Assembly: GCA_012964825.1 (NCBI GenBank) | Contig: DTTI01000042.1 | Span: 27,531 to 91,530 of the forward strand | DNA: 64,000 bases | Direction: 5' to 3' | Origin: Candidatus Neomarinimicrobiota bacterium | GTDB taxonomy: Bacteria > Fidelibacterota > Marinisomatia > Marinisomatales > S15-B10 | In this document: in pieces, positions 55,109 through 63,928 of the stretch | How positions within the stretch are numbered: position 1 is the first letter of the stretch | How the letters are laid out: every line of letters begins with the position of its first letter | Notes under the pieces: generated by a model | Database searches by the model: none | Seen by the model: the letters and a program-made list of their open reading frames with translations, nothing else | What the model was told of the DNA's origin: nothing | Made by a program: the position numbers and the translations under genes

Positions 55109-55672
55109 ATGTTGTCTGTCCGTTCACGCCTGATTATCACCTCTCTGATGCTTCTAATCTCAAGCTGCGTCGTCCGATCGATTTATCCATGGCTTGGGGA
55201 TAAATCACTGAAGCAAGAATCACGTCTCGTGGGTGCATGGATTGACAGCAAATCAAAGATGGAAGTTTACATCTCCAACGAAGGCGGAGGAATTTATCAA
55301 GCGATGGTGATGGAGGAGGAGAATAAGACTACGCATCTAATCTTGAAGCACTATGCCGTCGGTCAGGATGCCTTTCTTGTCGTGAGCCCTACAGAAAAGA
55401 AATCGGTGGAAGACTTTGTTACGATCCCGGGATATGTTCTGCTCAAAGTAGTTCTATCGGAAAATAAAATGAGTCTTTTCTCACTTAAAATGGGCGATGT
55501 CGAAAAGAGAATCAGATCATCTCAGATTGAGCTTAAAGCGGTGGGAAATGAGAAGGATGGGGTTATCATTTTTTCTGAGACGGAAGACCTTGAAATGTTT
55601 GTGAATGAGCAGATGGAGATAGGGGAATTCTTTGATGAGGATCCAGCCTACCGTTTCGCTCGCTCACGATAA
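55109..55672 (+). CDS. small lipoprotein, unknown function
   Basis: 187 aa from ATG 55109; the signal MLSVRSRLIITSLMLLISSC fits a lipoprotein. An upstream TTG at 55070 (GAGGA four bases before it) would add 13 residues and has better ribosome-binding sequence, so the start is open. The mature part is beta-rich (LVGAWIDSKSKMEVYISNEG) with acidic end. No family was recognised. Confidence 0.7.
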   Translation: MLSVRSRLIITSLMLLISSCVVRSIYPWLGDKSLKQESRLVGAWIDSKSKMEVYISNEGGGIYQAMVMEEENKTTHLILKHYAVGQDAFLVVSPTEKKSVEDFVTIPGYVLLKVVLSENKMSLFSLKMGDVEKRIRSSQIELKAVGNEKDGVIIFSETEDLEMFVNEQMEIGEFFDEDPAYRFARSR

Positions 55673-55700
55673 ACTCTAAAAACAGGCTAAGGAGATGATC

Positions 55701-57323
55701 ATGAAGCGTATCAGGTTGACGGCTATTGCTGCTTTAGTGTGGTGGAGTTGTGCTTCCATAACGGATCTCAAAGATAAGTCTTTGAATCTCGGGCTTATTC
55801 CTTTTCCACAAAAGGTTGAAGTACGTGATGGATACTATCAGTTCAGCGACGAAACGACCTATTCCATCAATTCATCAGCTCCCGAGATAGATTACGTTGT
55901 TGCCTATTTCTCAGATCACCTTAACCTGAGATACGGGATTAATGTCAGAAAAACCGAAAACAATGCGGCCCTGCGTCTCAACATTTCGAATGAATTTGAT
56001 AGTCCGGAGGGATATCATCTGGAGACTTCACCTTCAGGAGTTTCTATCACGGCCCCAGATGCTTCTGGTCTATTTTATGGTGTAGTAACGCTCATTCAAC
56101 TTTTTGACGAAGGTGAGAATAAAGGGCTCTCCAGTTCCGTGCCTTCCGTGAATATTGTTGATTCTCCCCGCTATAGTTGGCGGGGCATGCATCTGGATGT
56201 AGGAAGGCATTTTTTTCCTATTCAGTTCATCAAGCGATATATAGATCTCATTGCCATGCACAAGATGAACAGATTTCACTGGCACCTCACGGAGGATCAG
56301 GGATGGCGGATTGAGATCAAAAAATATCCGAAACTGACTGAGGTGGGCGGTTGGCGGTCTGAAACGCTGGCGGGTCATTATTCTGACGAACCCCGGAAGT
56401 TTGATGGCGTCCGTTACGGTGGATTTTATACGCAAGATGAAATTAGAGAAGTTGTTCAATATGCCGAAAGTCGGTTTGTTACGGTAGTGCCTGAGATTGA
56501 GATGCCTGGTCACAGCGTGGCGGCTCTTGCGGCATATCCGGAACTGTCTTGCACAGGGGGACCTTTTAATGTGGCAAAGATCTGGGGAGTTCATGAAGAT
56601 GTCTATTGTGCCGGCAAGGAGGAAACTTTTGAATTCCTTATAGATGTGCTAACTGAAGTGATAGAGCTATTTCCATCCACTTTTGTACATATTGGTGGTG
56701 ATGAATGCCCGAAAGTGAGGTGGCAAGAGCATGATTTGGACCAGAAGCGAATAAAGGAAGAGGGTCTTAAGGATGAACATGAACTACAGAGCTATTTCAT
56801 AAAAAGGATTGAACGCTTTCTTCTTTCAAAAAACAAACGGCTCATAGGGTGGGACGAGATCCTGGAAGGTGGCCTTGCTCCGGAAGCGACAGTTATGTCT
56901 TGGCGGGGAGTTAAAGGTGGTATTGAAGCAGCCAACAGTGGTCACGATGTAGTTATGACACCGACTTCGCACTGTTACTTTGATTACTATCAGTCCGAAA
57001 ACAAGGAGGCTGAGCCGATAGCCATCGGTGGTTTTCTCTCCTTAGAGAAAGTATACGAATTTGAGCCCATGCCCCCAGACATAGATCCTGAAAAAGCACA
57101 CCACATTTTAGGTGGTCAGGGAAATGTCTGGACAGAGTATATAAGCAGTGAAGATTATGCGGAGTATATGATTTTTCCCCGCATGTGTGCCATGGCGGAA
57201 GTTCTCTGGACACCGGAGAAAATACGGTCCTTTGAAAAATTTATTCACCGCCTTAGAACAGTACATTTTAAACGTTTGGACAGGTTAGGAGTGAACTACC
57301 GGACACCTAAGGAGAATATTTGA
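55701..57323 (+). CDS. lipoprotein beta-N-acetylhexosaminidase (GH20)
   Basis: 540 aa. AAGGAG (55689-55694) is six bases before ATG 55701, which is preferred to ATG 55695. Lipoprotein signal ends ALVWWSCAS. An N-terminal GH20b-like domain comes before the barrel. Catalytic Asp-Glu is D334-E335 in HIGGDECPKVRW; substrate-site motifs are MHLDVGRHFFP, FHWHLTEDQGWRIEIKKYP and GHSVAALAAYPELS. Releases terminal GlcNAc/GalNAc, in line with the salvage genes upstream. Stop overlaps the next ATG. Confidence 0.95.
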   Translation: MKRIRLTAIAALVWWSCASITDLKDKSLNLGLIPFPQKVEVRDGYYQFSDETTYSINSSAPEIDYVVAYFSDHLNLRYGINVRKTENNAALRLNISNEFDSPEGYHLETSPSGVSITAPDASGLFYGVVTLIQLFDEGENKGLSSSVPSVNIVDSPRYSWRGMHLDVGRHFFPIQFIKRYIDLIAMHKMNRFHWHLTEDQGWRIEIKKYPKLTEVGGWRSETLAGHYSDEPRKFDGVRYGGFYTQDEIREVVQYAESRFVTVVPEIEMPGHSVAALAAYPELSCTGGPFNVAKIWGVHEDVYCAGKEETFEFLIDVLTEVIELFPSTFVHIGGDECPKVRWQEHDLDQKRIKEEGLKDEHELQSYFIKRIERFLLSKNKRLIGWDEILEGGLAPEATVMSWRGVKGGIEAANSGHDVVMTPTSHCYFDYYQSENKEAEPIAIGGFLSLEKVYEFEPMPPDIDPEKAHHILGGQGNVWTEYISSEDYAEYMIFPRMCAMAEVLWTPEKIRSFEKFIHRLRTVHFKRLDRLGVNYRTPKENI

Positions 57324-58396
57324 TGAAGTTGCTTGTCTTTACTTTGACACTTCTTACAACATTATGTGCCTCAGGACTTCAAACGAGGAATATTGTTTTA
57401 ATAACATTGGATGGGGTTAGGTGGCAGGAGGTTTTTTCGGGAGCCGACAAAGCTATATTGAATAACAAGAGTTTTGTAGAAAATGAGGAAGCGACTCAAG
57501 ACAGGTTTTGGGCTGATTCCCCGGAAAGACGAAGGGAAAAGCTTATGCCCTTCTTTTGGGGAACCATTGCAAAAGAAGGTCAGCTTTACGGGAATCACCG
57601 CATTGGGAGTACCGTTCAGCTAACCAACAAGGAGTGGTTTTCCTACCCGGGCTACAATGAGATACTCGTTGGATATGCAGATCCTGCCATCAACAGCAAT
57701 GACAAAGTGTGGAATAAGAATGTGACTGTGTTAGAATTTCTTAATAGACAGAAACAGTTCAGAGATAAGGTAGTTGCATTCTGTTCCTGGGATGTTTTTC
57801 CCTATATCATCAACAGTAAGCGTAGTGGGATTTCTGTCAGTGCTGGTGAAGATGGTGCCGTGGGGAAGAATCTCACAGAGAGGGAAAATCTATTAAATGA
57901 ACTGATCTCAGAAATGCCCAAACCCTTCGATACAGTGCGGTGGGATGCTTTTACCTTCCACCTGGCTATGGAATATCTACAGAAAGAAACCCCCAGAGTC
58001 ATATATATTTCATTTGACGCCACGGACGACTATGCACACCAGGGGAAGTATGACCGCTATCTTACTGCAGCTAATGTGCAAGACGCCTTTATGGAAAAAT
58101 TGTGGGAATTTCTCCAGTCCCACCCGTTTTACAAGAATAAAACTACACTCATGATATCTACTGATCATGGCAGGGGAGAAGGTGATAAATGGACAAGCCA
58201 CGGAAGCTCAATTGTAGATGCAGATCGAGTATGGCTTTCGGTCATGGGTCCGGATACGCCTGCGGGAGGAGAAATGAGGGATCATCCTACGGTGTACTCA
58301 AATCAGTTCGCTGCGTCGATCTCGGCTTTTCTGGGTATTGAGTATAGTAGCATTCACCCCGTTGGGGAAATAATCGAATCAATTTTTTTGAAATAG
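57323..58396 (+). CDS. exported type I phosphodiesterase / alkaline phosphatase-superfamily protein
   Basis: 357 aa from ATG 57323 (AAGGAG eight bases upstream). Signal-like N-terminus ending CASGLQ. The metal-site pattern is visible in NIVLITLDGVRWQEVFSGAD (nucleophile region Thr-Leu-Asp-Gly-Val), in STDHGRGEGDKWTSHG, and in FDATDDYAHQGKYD. A metal-dependent hydrolase of phosphate/sulfate esters; the substrate is unknown. Part of the same run as the GH20 gene. Confidence 0.82.
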   Translation: MKLLVFTLTLLTTLCASGLQTRNIVLITLDGVRWQEVFSGADKAILNNKSFVENEEATQDRFWADSPERRREKLMPFFWGTIAKEGQLYGNHRIGSTVQLTNKEWFSYPGYNEILVGYADPAINSNDKVWNKNVTVLEFLNRQKQFRDKVVAFCSWDVFPYIINSKRSGISVSAGEDGAVGKNLTERENLLNELISEMPKPFDTVRWDAFTFHLAMEYLQKETPRVIYISFDATDDYAHQGKYDRYLTAANVQDAFMEKLWEFLQSHPFYKNKTTLMISTDHGRGEGDKWTSHGSSIVDADRVWLSVMGPDTPAGGEMRDHPTVYSNQFAASISAFLGIEYSSIHPVGEIIESIFLK

Positions 58397-58430
58397 AAAT
58401 AAGAATCATCATTTAATGAGGAGACTATAG

Positions 58431-60107
58431 ATGAAACGCACTACACTATTATTATTCTCTGCTCTTTTCTTTTGGAGTTGTGCACCGACAGCAAACACAG
58501 CTGATAATACTAACTCTGCCTACGATGTAGTGGTCCGAAACGGTACGGTCTACGATGGTTCAGGATCGGAGGGATTTATAGCGGATGTAGCCATTTCGGG
58601 CGACCGAATCGCTAAAATAGGTCCCAAACTTTCGGGTAAAGGGAAAAAAGAGATAGATGCTGCCGGCATGGCAGTTACCCCCGGGTTTATTAATATGCTC
58701 AGCTGGGCTTTCAATTCTCTCCTCCGAGATGGCCTTTCCCAGAGCGATATCCGCCAGGGGGTGACCCTGGAAGTATTTGGTGAAGGGAATTCACCGGGTC
58801 CTTTAAGCGACGCCATGAAAAGTGAGATGCTGGATTGGAACTCAGGAGACGATTCAGATATACCTTGGGTCACACTGGGTGAAGCCTTGACTCATCTTGA
58901 GAATAAAGGTGTTTCTACCAACGTCGCCTCATTTGTAGGGGCAACCACGGTCAGGATTCACGTGGTGGGGTATGAAAACCGAAAAGCGACCCCAGAAGAA
59001 ATCTCCGAGATGCAGGCTCTGGTCCGAGAAGCCATGGAGGAAGGGGCCGTGGGCCTAGGCAGCAGCCTTATATACGCTCCTGCTGATTATGCAGATACGG
59101 ATGAACTTATTTCCCTGTCAAAAGTGGTAGGGGAGTACGGTGGACGGTATATCTCTCATATGCGAAGTGAAGATAAAGATTTGCTGAAAGCCTATGGTGA
59201 GTTGGAACGCATTGCCCGGGAAGCAGGTGTAGGGGCGGAGATTTATCATCTGAAAGCGTCTCGAGAGCCCTACTGGAAACTACTGGACGACCTGATTGAC
59301 TTGGTGGATAAAGCTAGGGAAGATGGGTTAGACATTTCCGCCGACATGTATACCTATAACGCCAGCTCTACGGGGCTCACTGGCGTTATTCCCACCTGGG
59401 TTCAGGAAGGGGGGCATGAAGCTTGGATGGCTCGGATGCAGGATCCGGTCGTTAGGCCGCGCCTCATGAAAGATCTTGAGGCGGAGTTGGCCGTTCAGCC
59501 TCCGGAGGGAATATTACTGGTAGGGTTCCGGAATGAAAAGATGGGTGAAAAATATGTGGGAATGACCCTGGCGGAGGCTGCCGAAGAACGGGGACAGGCT
59601 CCTGCCGATGCACTCATCGATATGGTGGTGGAGGATGACAGTCGGATTCAGTGTGTCTATTTCAGTATGTCAGAAGACAACATTCGAAAAAAGATTGCTC
59701 TACCGTGGGTAGCCTTTTGTTCAGATGCTGGCTCCGTGGATCCTTCCTGGTCTACGGGAATGAAGCATCCAAGAGCCTACGGTAGTTTTATCAGAGTTTT
59801 GGGGAAATATGCCCGGGATGAGGGTGTCATCACGGTAGGGGAAGGTGTCCGGAGACTAACGTCTTTCCCTGCAGATAATCTGAAACTAAAGAACCGTGGA
59901 AGGCTTAAGGCGGGATATTACGCTGATGTGGTTGTTTTTGATCCTGAAACCATCCAGGATCACGCCACATTCCGCGAGCCGAACCAATACTCAACTGGCG
60001 TAGACCATGTCTTTGTGAATGGGGACCATGTATTAAAAGAAGGTGAGCATACTGGGGCAACTCCTGGCCGCTTCCTGAAAGGTCCAGGATACAGGGAAAA
60101 TCCCTAA
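58431..60107 (+). CDS. lipoprotein D-aminoacylase-like amidohydrolase, paralog 1
   Basis: 558 aa. Lipoprotein signal ending FFWSCAPT. Amidohydrolase layout with the small sheet domain (VVRNGTVYDGSGSEG) and barrel. The usual PGFIDxHTHxD motif reads PGFINMLSWA, so the HxH pair is L90-x-W92. H243 (YISHMRSE), H273 (IYHLKAS) and D432 (CSDAGS) are kept. The Cys of the N-acyl-D-amino-acid deacylase metal site is not evident; TLEVFGEG stands in its place. Probable hydrolysis of N-acyl-D-amino acids or D-peptides, but the metal centre must differ. Paralog directly downstream. Confidence 0.85.
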   Translation: MKRTTLLLFSALFFWSCAPTANTADNTNSAYDVVVRNGTVYDGSGSEGFIADVAISGDRIAKIGPKLSGKGKKEIDAAGMAVTPGFINMLSWAFNSLLRDGLSQSDIRQGVTLEVFGEGNSPGPLSDAMKSEMLDWNSGDDSDIPWVTLGEALTHLENKGVSTNVASFVGATTVRIHVVGYENRKATPEEISEMQALVREAMEEGAVGLGSSLIYAPADYADTDELISLSKVVGEYGGRYISHMRSEDKDLLKAYGELERIAREAGVGAEIYHLKASREPYWKLLDDLIDLVDKAREDGLDISADMYTYNASSTGLTGVIPTWVQEGGHEAWMARMQDPVVRPRLMKDLEAELAVQPPEGILLVGFRNEKMGEKYVGMTLAEAAEERGQAPADALIDMVVEDDSRIQCVYFSMSEDNIRKKIALPWVAFCSDAGSVDPSWSTGMKHPRAYGSFIRVLGKYARDEGVITVGEGVRRLTSFPADNLKLKNRGRLKAGYYADVVVFDPETIQDHATFREPNQYSTGVDHVFVNGDHVLKEGEHTGATPGRFLKGPGYRENP

Positions 60108-60117
60108 AGGAGGAAAA

Positions 60118-61791
60118 ATGAAAAAATTTACTCTTTCATTTCTATTGCTGTGGAGCTGTACTCCGGGACCTGGCCCTTCTGTTCCAGGAACTCCCGTTTA
60201 CGACTACGTCATACGAAACGGCACCATTTATGATGGTTCCGGATCGGAAGGGTATGTAGCGGACGTGGCCATTTCCGGTGACCGTGTCGCCAAGATCGGG
60301 CTCAACCTGCCCGGGAAGGGAAAAAAAGAAGTGGATGCCTCGGGTATGGCTGTTACTCCTGGTTATATCAACATGCTTAGCTGGGCTACAGAATCGCTTC
60401 TCATCGATGGGCGGTCACAAAGTGACATCCGCCAGGGGGTGACCCTGGAGGTGTTTGGCGAAGGCGGTTCGGGAGGACCTCTAAGCGAAATAATGAAGGC
60501 AGAGTACGACACGCCACCAGAGTGGACTACTCTGGGGGAATACCTTGAATTCCTGGAGACAAAGGGTGTTTCTCCCAACGTGGCTTCTTTCATTGGCGCC
60601 ACTACACTGCGCATTCACCAGGTGGGCTATGAAGATAGGGCACCTACCGATGAAGAGATGGAGAATATGAGGGTTTTGGTCAAGGAGGGGATGGAAGAAG
60701 GAGCCATGGGTATCGGTTCATCCCTTATTTATGCACCTGCTTTTTATTCCTCAACAAAAGAACTAATCGAACTTTGCAAAGTGGCTTCCGATTACGGCGG
60801 CATGTATATCTCCCACATGCGGAGTGAGAGTAACCGCCTGCTACAGGCGCTGGATGAGCTGATACTAATCGCTGATGAGGCGAATATCCCGGCTGAGGTA
60901 TACCACCTGAAAGCCGGCGGGAAACAGAACCACTACAAGATGGACTTGGCCATTGCAAAAATGGATTCGGCTCGCGCCGCGGGACTTTACATCACCGCCG
61001 ATATGTACACATACACCGCTGGTGCCACGGGACTGAATGCCTCCATGCCGCCGTGGGTTCAAGAGGGGGGATATGATAAATGGGCAGAGCGTCTTAAGGA
61101 TCCTGAGATACGTACCCGGGTGAAAGCGGAGATGCAAGAAGACACAGACGACTGGGAAAATCTCGGCCTCCTAGCCGGTTATGATAAAGTTCTTTTGAGC
61201 GGTTTCCGGAACTCCGATCTACGTCAGTACATCGGCATGACGCTGTCGCAAGTGGCCGAGATGCGCGGCACCCCACCGGAAGAGACAGCTATGGATCTGG
61301 TATTGGAGGACGGAAGCCGGGTGGGTGTGGTCTATTTCCTCATGTCAGAGGAGAATGTGAGAAAGCAGATCCGGGTCCCGTACGTTAGTTTTGATTCGGA
61401 TGCCGGATCAATTGCACCGGAGGGTGATTTCCTCAAATACAACCCCCACCCTCGGGCTTACGGCAACTTCGCGCGGCTATTGGGCAAGTATGTACGAGAT
61501 GAGAAGGTAATCCCACTGAACGAGGCCGTTTACAGGCTGTCGGGCCTTCCGGCGTCAAACCTGAAAATCAGGGACCGGGGCCTGCTTAAGGAAGGGTATT
61601 ATGCCGATGTGGTTGTCTTTGATCCGGCCACCATCCAGGACCACGCAACCTTTGAGGAGCCTCATCAATACTCCACAGGTGTATATCATGTATTTGTGAA
61701 CGGAGAACAGGTACTCAAAGATGGTGAACATACCGGCGCTACACCGGGTCGGGTTGTCCGGGGCCCCGGATGGACAGGTTGGAAAAATTAA
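60118..61791 (+). CDS. lipoprotein D-aminoacylase-like amidohydrolase, paralog 2
   Basis: 557 aa, closely similar to the gene just upstream over its whole length, 10 bp apart, so a tandem duplication that has diverged. Lipoprotein signal ending LLWSCTPG. It shares PGYINMLSWA (HxH lost), YISHMRSE, VYHLKAGG and the SDAG motif (FDSDAGS). A few loops differ, such as a longer segment KAEMQEDTDDWENLG. AAAGGAGG precedes ATG 60118. Two copies imply either dosage or different substrates. Confidence 0.85.
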   Translation: MKKFTLSFLLLWSCTPGPGPSVPGTPVYDYVIRNGTIYDGSGSEGYVADVAISGDRVAKIGLNLPGKGKKEVDASGMAVTPGYINMLSWATESLLIDGRSQSDIRQGVTLEVFGEGGSGGPLSEIMKAEYDTPPEWTTLGEYLEFLETKGVSPNVASFIGATTLRIHQVGYEDRAPTDEEMENMRVLVKEGMEEGAMGIGSSLIYAPAFYSSTKELIELCKVASDYGGMYISHMRSESNRLLQALDELILIADEANIPAEVYHLKAGGKQNHYKMDLAIAKMDSARAAGLYITADMYTYTAGATGLNASMPPWVQEGGYDKWAERLKDPEIRTRVKAEMQEDTDDWENLGLLAGYDKVLLSGFRNSDLRQYIGMTLSQVAEMRGTPPEETAMDLVLEDGSRVGVVYFLMSEENVRKQIRVPYVSFDSDAGSIAPEGDFLKYNPHPRAYGNFARLLGKYVRDEKVIPLNEAVYRLSGLPASNLKIRDRGLLKEGYYADVVVFDPATIQDHATFEEPHQYSTGVYHVFVNGEQVLKDGEHTGATPGRVVRGPGWTGWKN

Positions 61792-61814
61792 TTATAACCA
61801 AGGGAGAACGATTC

Positions 61815-63098
61815 TTAGGCTGTAGCCACTGCCTCCAGCAGTCGATCGATCTCAGTCATGGTGTTGTAAACGTGGGTTGAGATCCGGATTGCATTGTGGC
61901 CGTCCCGTTGGTGCTCGTCAATGTGTGTTTTAATACGCTCCTCCATCAAGGGGACAGAGGCCATGGCGTCCAGCCCCTCTTTTTCAAAGATGGTTGAGCC
62001 AGGTGCTGAGGTCTCCTCAGCGGGACTGCTCAACAGTTTCACACCTTTAATATCAGCTAATCCTGCCTTTAGATAATCCGAGAGGGTGCGGCACCTTTTC
62101 TCAATGTTTTCCAGTCCCAGGGTGTTCACAAACTTTAGCGCGGTGCCGATGGCGGCCCGGACGGGGAAATCCATGGTACCGGGTGGATCGAAGCCGGGTG
62201 CTTCTACCGTGGCGCCGGGGCTGAAGGCTGATCTGATCCTGTCTCTTGCATCCTCTCGGACGTATAGAAAACCTGTTCCGGCAGGGGCCAGGATCCACTT
62301 GTGAAGGCTCACGGTGTAGGCGTCGCACCCCAGGTCGTGGAGATTAATGGGGAACTGGCCCGCCGCCTGTGCGCCGTCCACCAGAGTGAGAAGTCCTTGG
62401 TCCCGGGCCATGGCTGCCAGTTTTTTCACAGGGTACCGGTGACCGCCCCGGGTGATATGGCAGAAACTGAGTGCCTTGGTTTTTCGGGTAACGGCCGCTT
62501 CCAAGCGGTTTACCACATCATCGCCGCTTTCTAGGGGGCTTGGGATGAATACTTCTTTAACCACAATGCCGTCCCGCTCTTTTCGGAACATCCACGGTCG
62601 GTGCCCGGCGGGGTGTTCCTGGGTCGTGATGATCACTTCGTCGCCAGGGTTCAGTTCAAGGCCAATTGTCTGGAGATGAAGCGCTTCCGAAGCGTTGCGG
62701 GTCAGGACCATCTCATCAGCCTCAGCGCCAAACATCCTGGCCAGGCCGGGGATCACTTCCTTGGCAATTTTGTCCTGGAGGTCGTGCTTTCCGTGGAGTG
62801 GTTCTCTGGAGATGGCTTCGTAGCCGTCACAGACAGCTTTCACCACTACCGATGGTGGCATGCCGAGGCTGGCGTTATTCATGTAGGTGACACCCCGTTT
62901 CAAAATGAACTGGCCCCGGATATTTTTCCAGGCAGCGTCACTGGTGCCTATCGGTTTTTTCAGTCCCCGGCGGATATTGATACTCACTGAAGTGTCGCAC
63001 CCCGGTAAGGCCGCAGCCGCGGCACCCATCAGGCCTGTTTTCATGAACGCGCGGCGTGAAAATTTTGATTGTGTTTTTTCAGGAAGTCGGTTCAGCAC
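61815..63098 (-). CDS. Tat-exported class V aminotransferase
   Basis: 427 aa on the minus strand. Tat signal with SRRAFMKTGLMGAAAAALPGC; the Cys may also make it a lipoprotein. PLP fold-type I, isopenicillin-N-epimerase/cysteine desulfurase-like, with RNASEALHLQTIGLELNPGDE, TQEHPAG, LVDGAQAAGQFP and the PLP Lys in YTVSLHKWILAPAGTG. Periplasmic location of a PLP enzyme is unusual but known in this family. Possibly acts on amino acids or D-amino acids from the aminoacylases, which is only inference. Confidence 0.88.
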   Translation of the reverse strand: MLNRLPEKTQSKFSRRAFMKTGLMGAAAAALPGCDTSVSINIRRGLKKPIGTSDAAWKNIRGQFILKRGVTYMNNASLGMPPSVVVKAVCDGYEAISREPLHGKHDLQDKIAKEVIPGLARMFGAEADEMVLTRNASEALHLQTIGLELNPGDEVIITTQEHPAGHRPWMFRKERDGIVVKEVFIPSPLESGDDVVNRLEAAVTRKTKALSFCHITRGGHRYPVKKLAAMARDQGLLTLVDGAQAAGQFPINLHDLGCDAYTVSLHKWILAPAGTGFLYVREDARDRIRSAFSPGATVEAPGFDPPGTMDFPVRAAIGTALKFVNTLGLENIEKRCRTLSDYLKAGLADIKGVKLLSSPAEETSAPGSTIFEKEGLDAMASVPLMEERIKTHIDEHQRDGHNAIRISTHVYNTMTEIDRLLEAVATA

Positions 63099-63255
63099 TT
63101 TCGTCTCCTTTTGTTTCTGTCTCGCTTTTCAATCTAGCATAATTAGCAGTGATTTGCCACATAGGCCGGAAATTTGGAAGAAAGGTCTTCGATGCCTAAC
63201 ACTGATAATAATGTCATCCAGGCACTATTAAGATAATTGAAAAATTGTTAATTGA

Positions 63256-63334
63256 AAAAAAATAATAGGGCCGGTCCGGCCTGAGGGACTCCGCTCGCGG
63301 GAACGGGCCCCCAAGGCACAAGAGCCGGCCCTAT
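63256..63334 (-). terminator. large structured terminator after the minus-strand gene
   Basis: Read on the minus strand, a 10-bp stem (ATAGGGCCGG with CCGGCCCTAT, plus-strand arms 63266-63275 and 63325-63334) closes a GC-rich internal region with nested stems (including CCG-CGAG-CGG). Eight U residues follow shortly after (A8 at 63256-63263 on plus). This is a rho-independent terminator for the gene ending at 63371, but its 69-base length is far more than needed, so a structured small RNA or regulatory leader is also possible. The remaining bases up to 63098 hold the promoter of the aminotransferase. Confidence 0.75.
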
Positions 63335-63370
63335 GGTATCAAGACGCGAGGAGGGGAACGCCTTGAACTA

Positions 63371-63856
63371 CTATTCTTCTTCTGAAGACGTGGTGTCTGC
63401 TTTTTCTACTGGCTGAAGGCTGTCTGCCACAGCAAGTCGATCGCCGGCCAGTATGGATAGCTCTTCAGCATAAAAGGTGGTAAAAGGCCGGGAATTCCAG
63501 ATGAATGTCTGGCCTGGTCCTAGTTTCAAGCGGGCGTCGGCAAAAGCTTCTGGAAATGTCCAGCCCACTGCACCCTGACCGTTGTATTCCGGCGAGAGAT
63601 TATCAACCGGTTCAACTGTCTCAATGACTGTCTCATGGGGCTCGATGGGAACAGGTTCTTCGAAAGCTGTTTTCACGTGTGAAATAAGGACACTTTCCAC
63701 TTCTGAGGTAGGGGCGAATCTGTCTACGGCCTGTTCAGTAGCTTTGGTCGGTCCCGATTTGCGGGCTTGGTTCCTGATGACACCGATGCCGATGGCGGCC
63801 ACTGCAACTATTGTAACGGTCAAGAGGGCAATGATCTCTTTTTTTCTGGAATCCAT
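63371..63856 (-). CDS. small membrane-anchored protein, unknown function
   Basis: 161 aa. Cytoplasmic KK start, one membrane helix (about 8-25, IIALLTVTIVAVAAIGIG), then a Pro/Glu-rich extracytoplasmic part with GQGAVGWTFPEAFADARLKLG and FIWNSRPFTTFYAEE, and an acidic end SSEEE. GGAGG (GGAGGTCCATTATGG) precedes the ATG on the minus strand. No family was recognised. Confidence 0.72.
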   Translation of the reverse strand: MDSRKKEIIALLTVTIVAVAAIGIGVIRNQARKSGPTKATEQAVDRFAPTSEVESVLISHVKTAFEEPVPIEPHETVIETVEPVDNLSPEYNGQGAVGWTFPEAFADARLKLGPGQTFIWNSRPFTTFYAEELSILAGDRLAVADSLQPVEKADTTSSEEE

Positions 63857-63894
63857 AATGGACCTCCGTGGTTTGATGTTTCAGTTGGGCGAAT

Positions 63895-63928
63895 AAAAAA
63901 GGAGGAAATGTCGTGGGACATTCCCTCC
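63895..63928 (-). terminator. rho-independent terminator or leader attenuator
   Basis: On the minus strand, GGAGGGAATGTC pairs with GACATTTCCTCC (11 of 12 pairs, loop CCAC; plus arms 63901-63912 and 63917-63928), followed by U6. It lies 40-70 bases upstream of the minus-strand gene start at 63856. It is either the end of a gene beyond the window or an attenuator in the leader of this gene. Confidence 0.75.
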
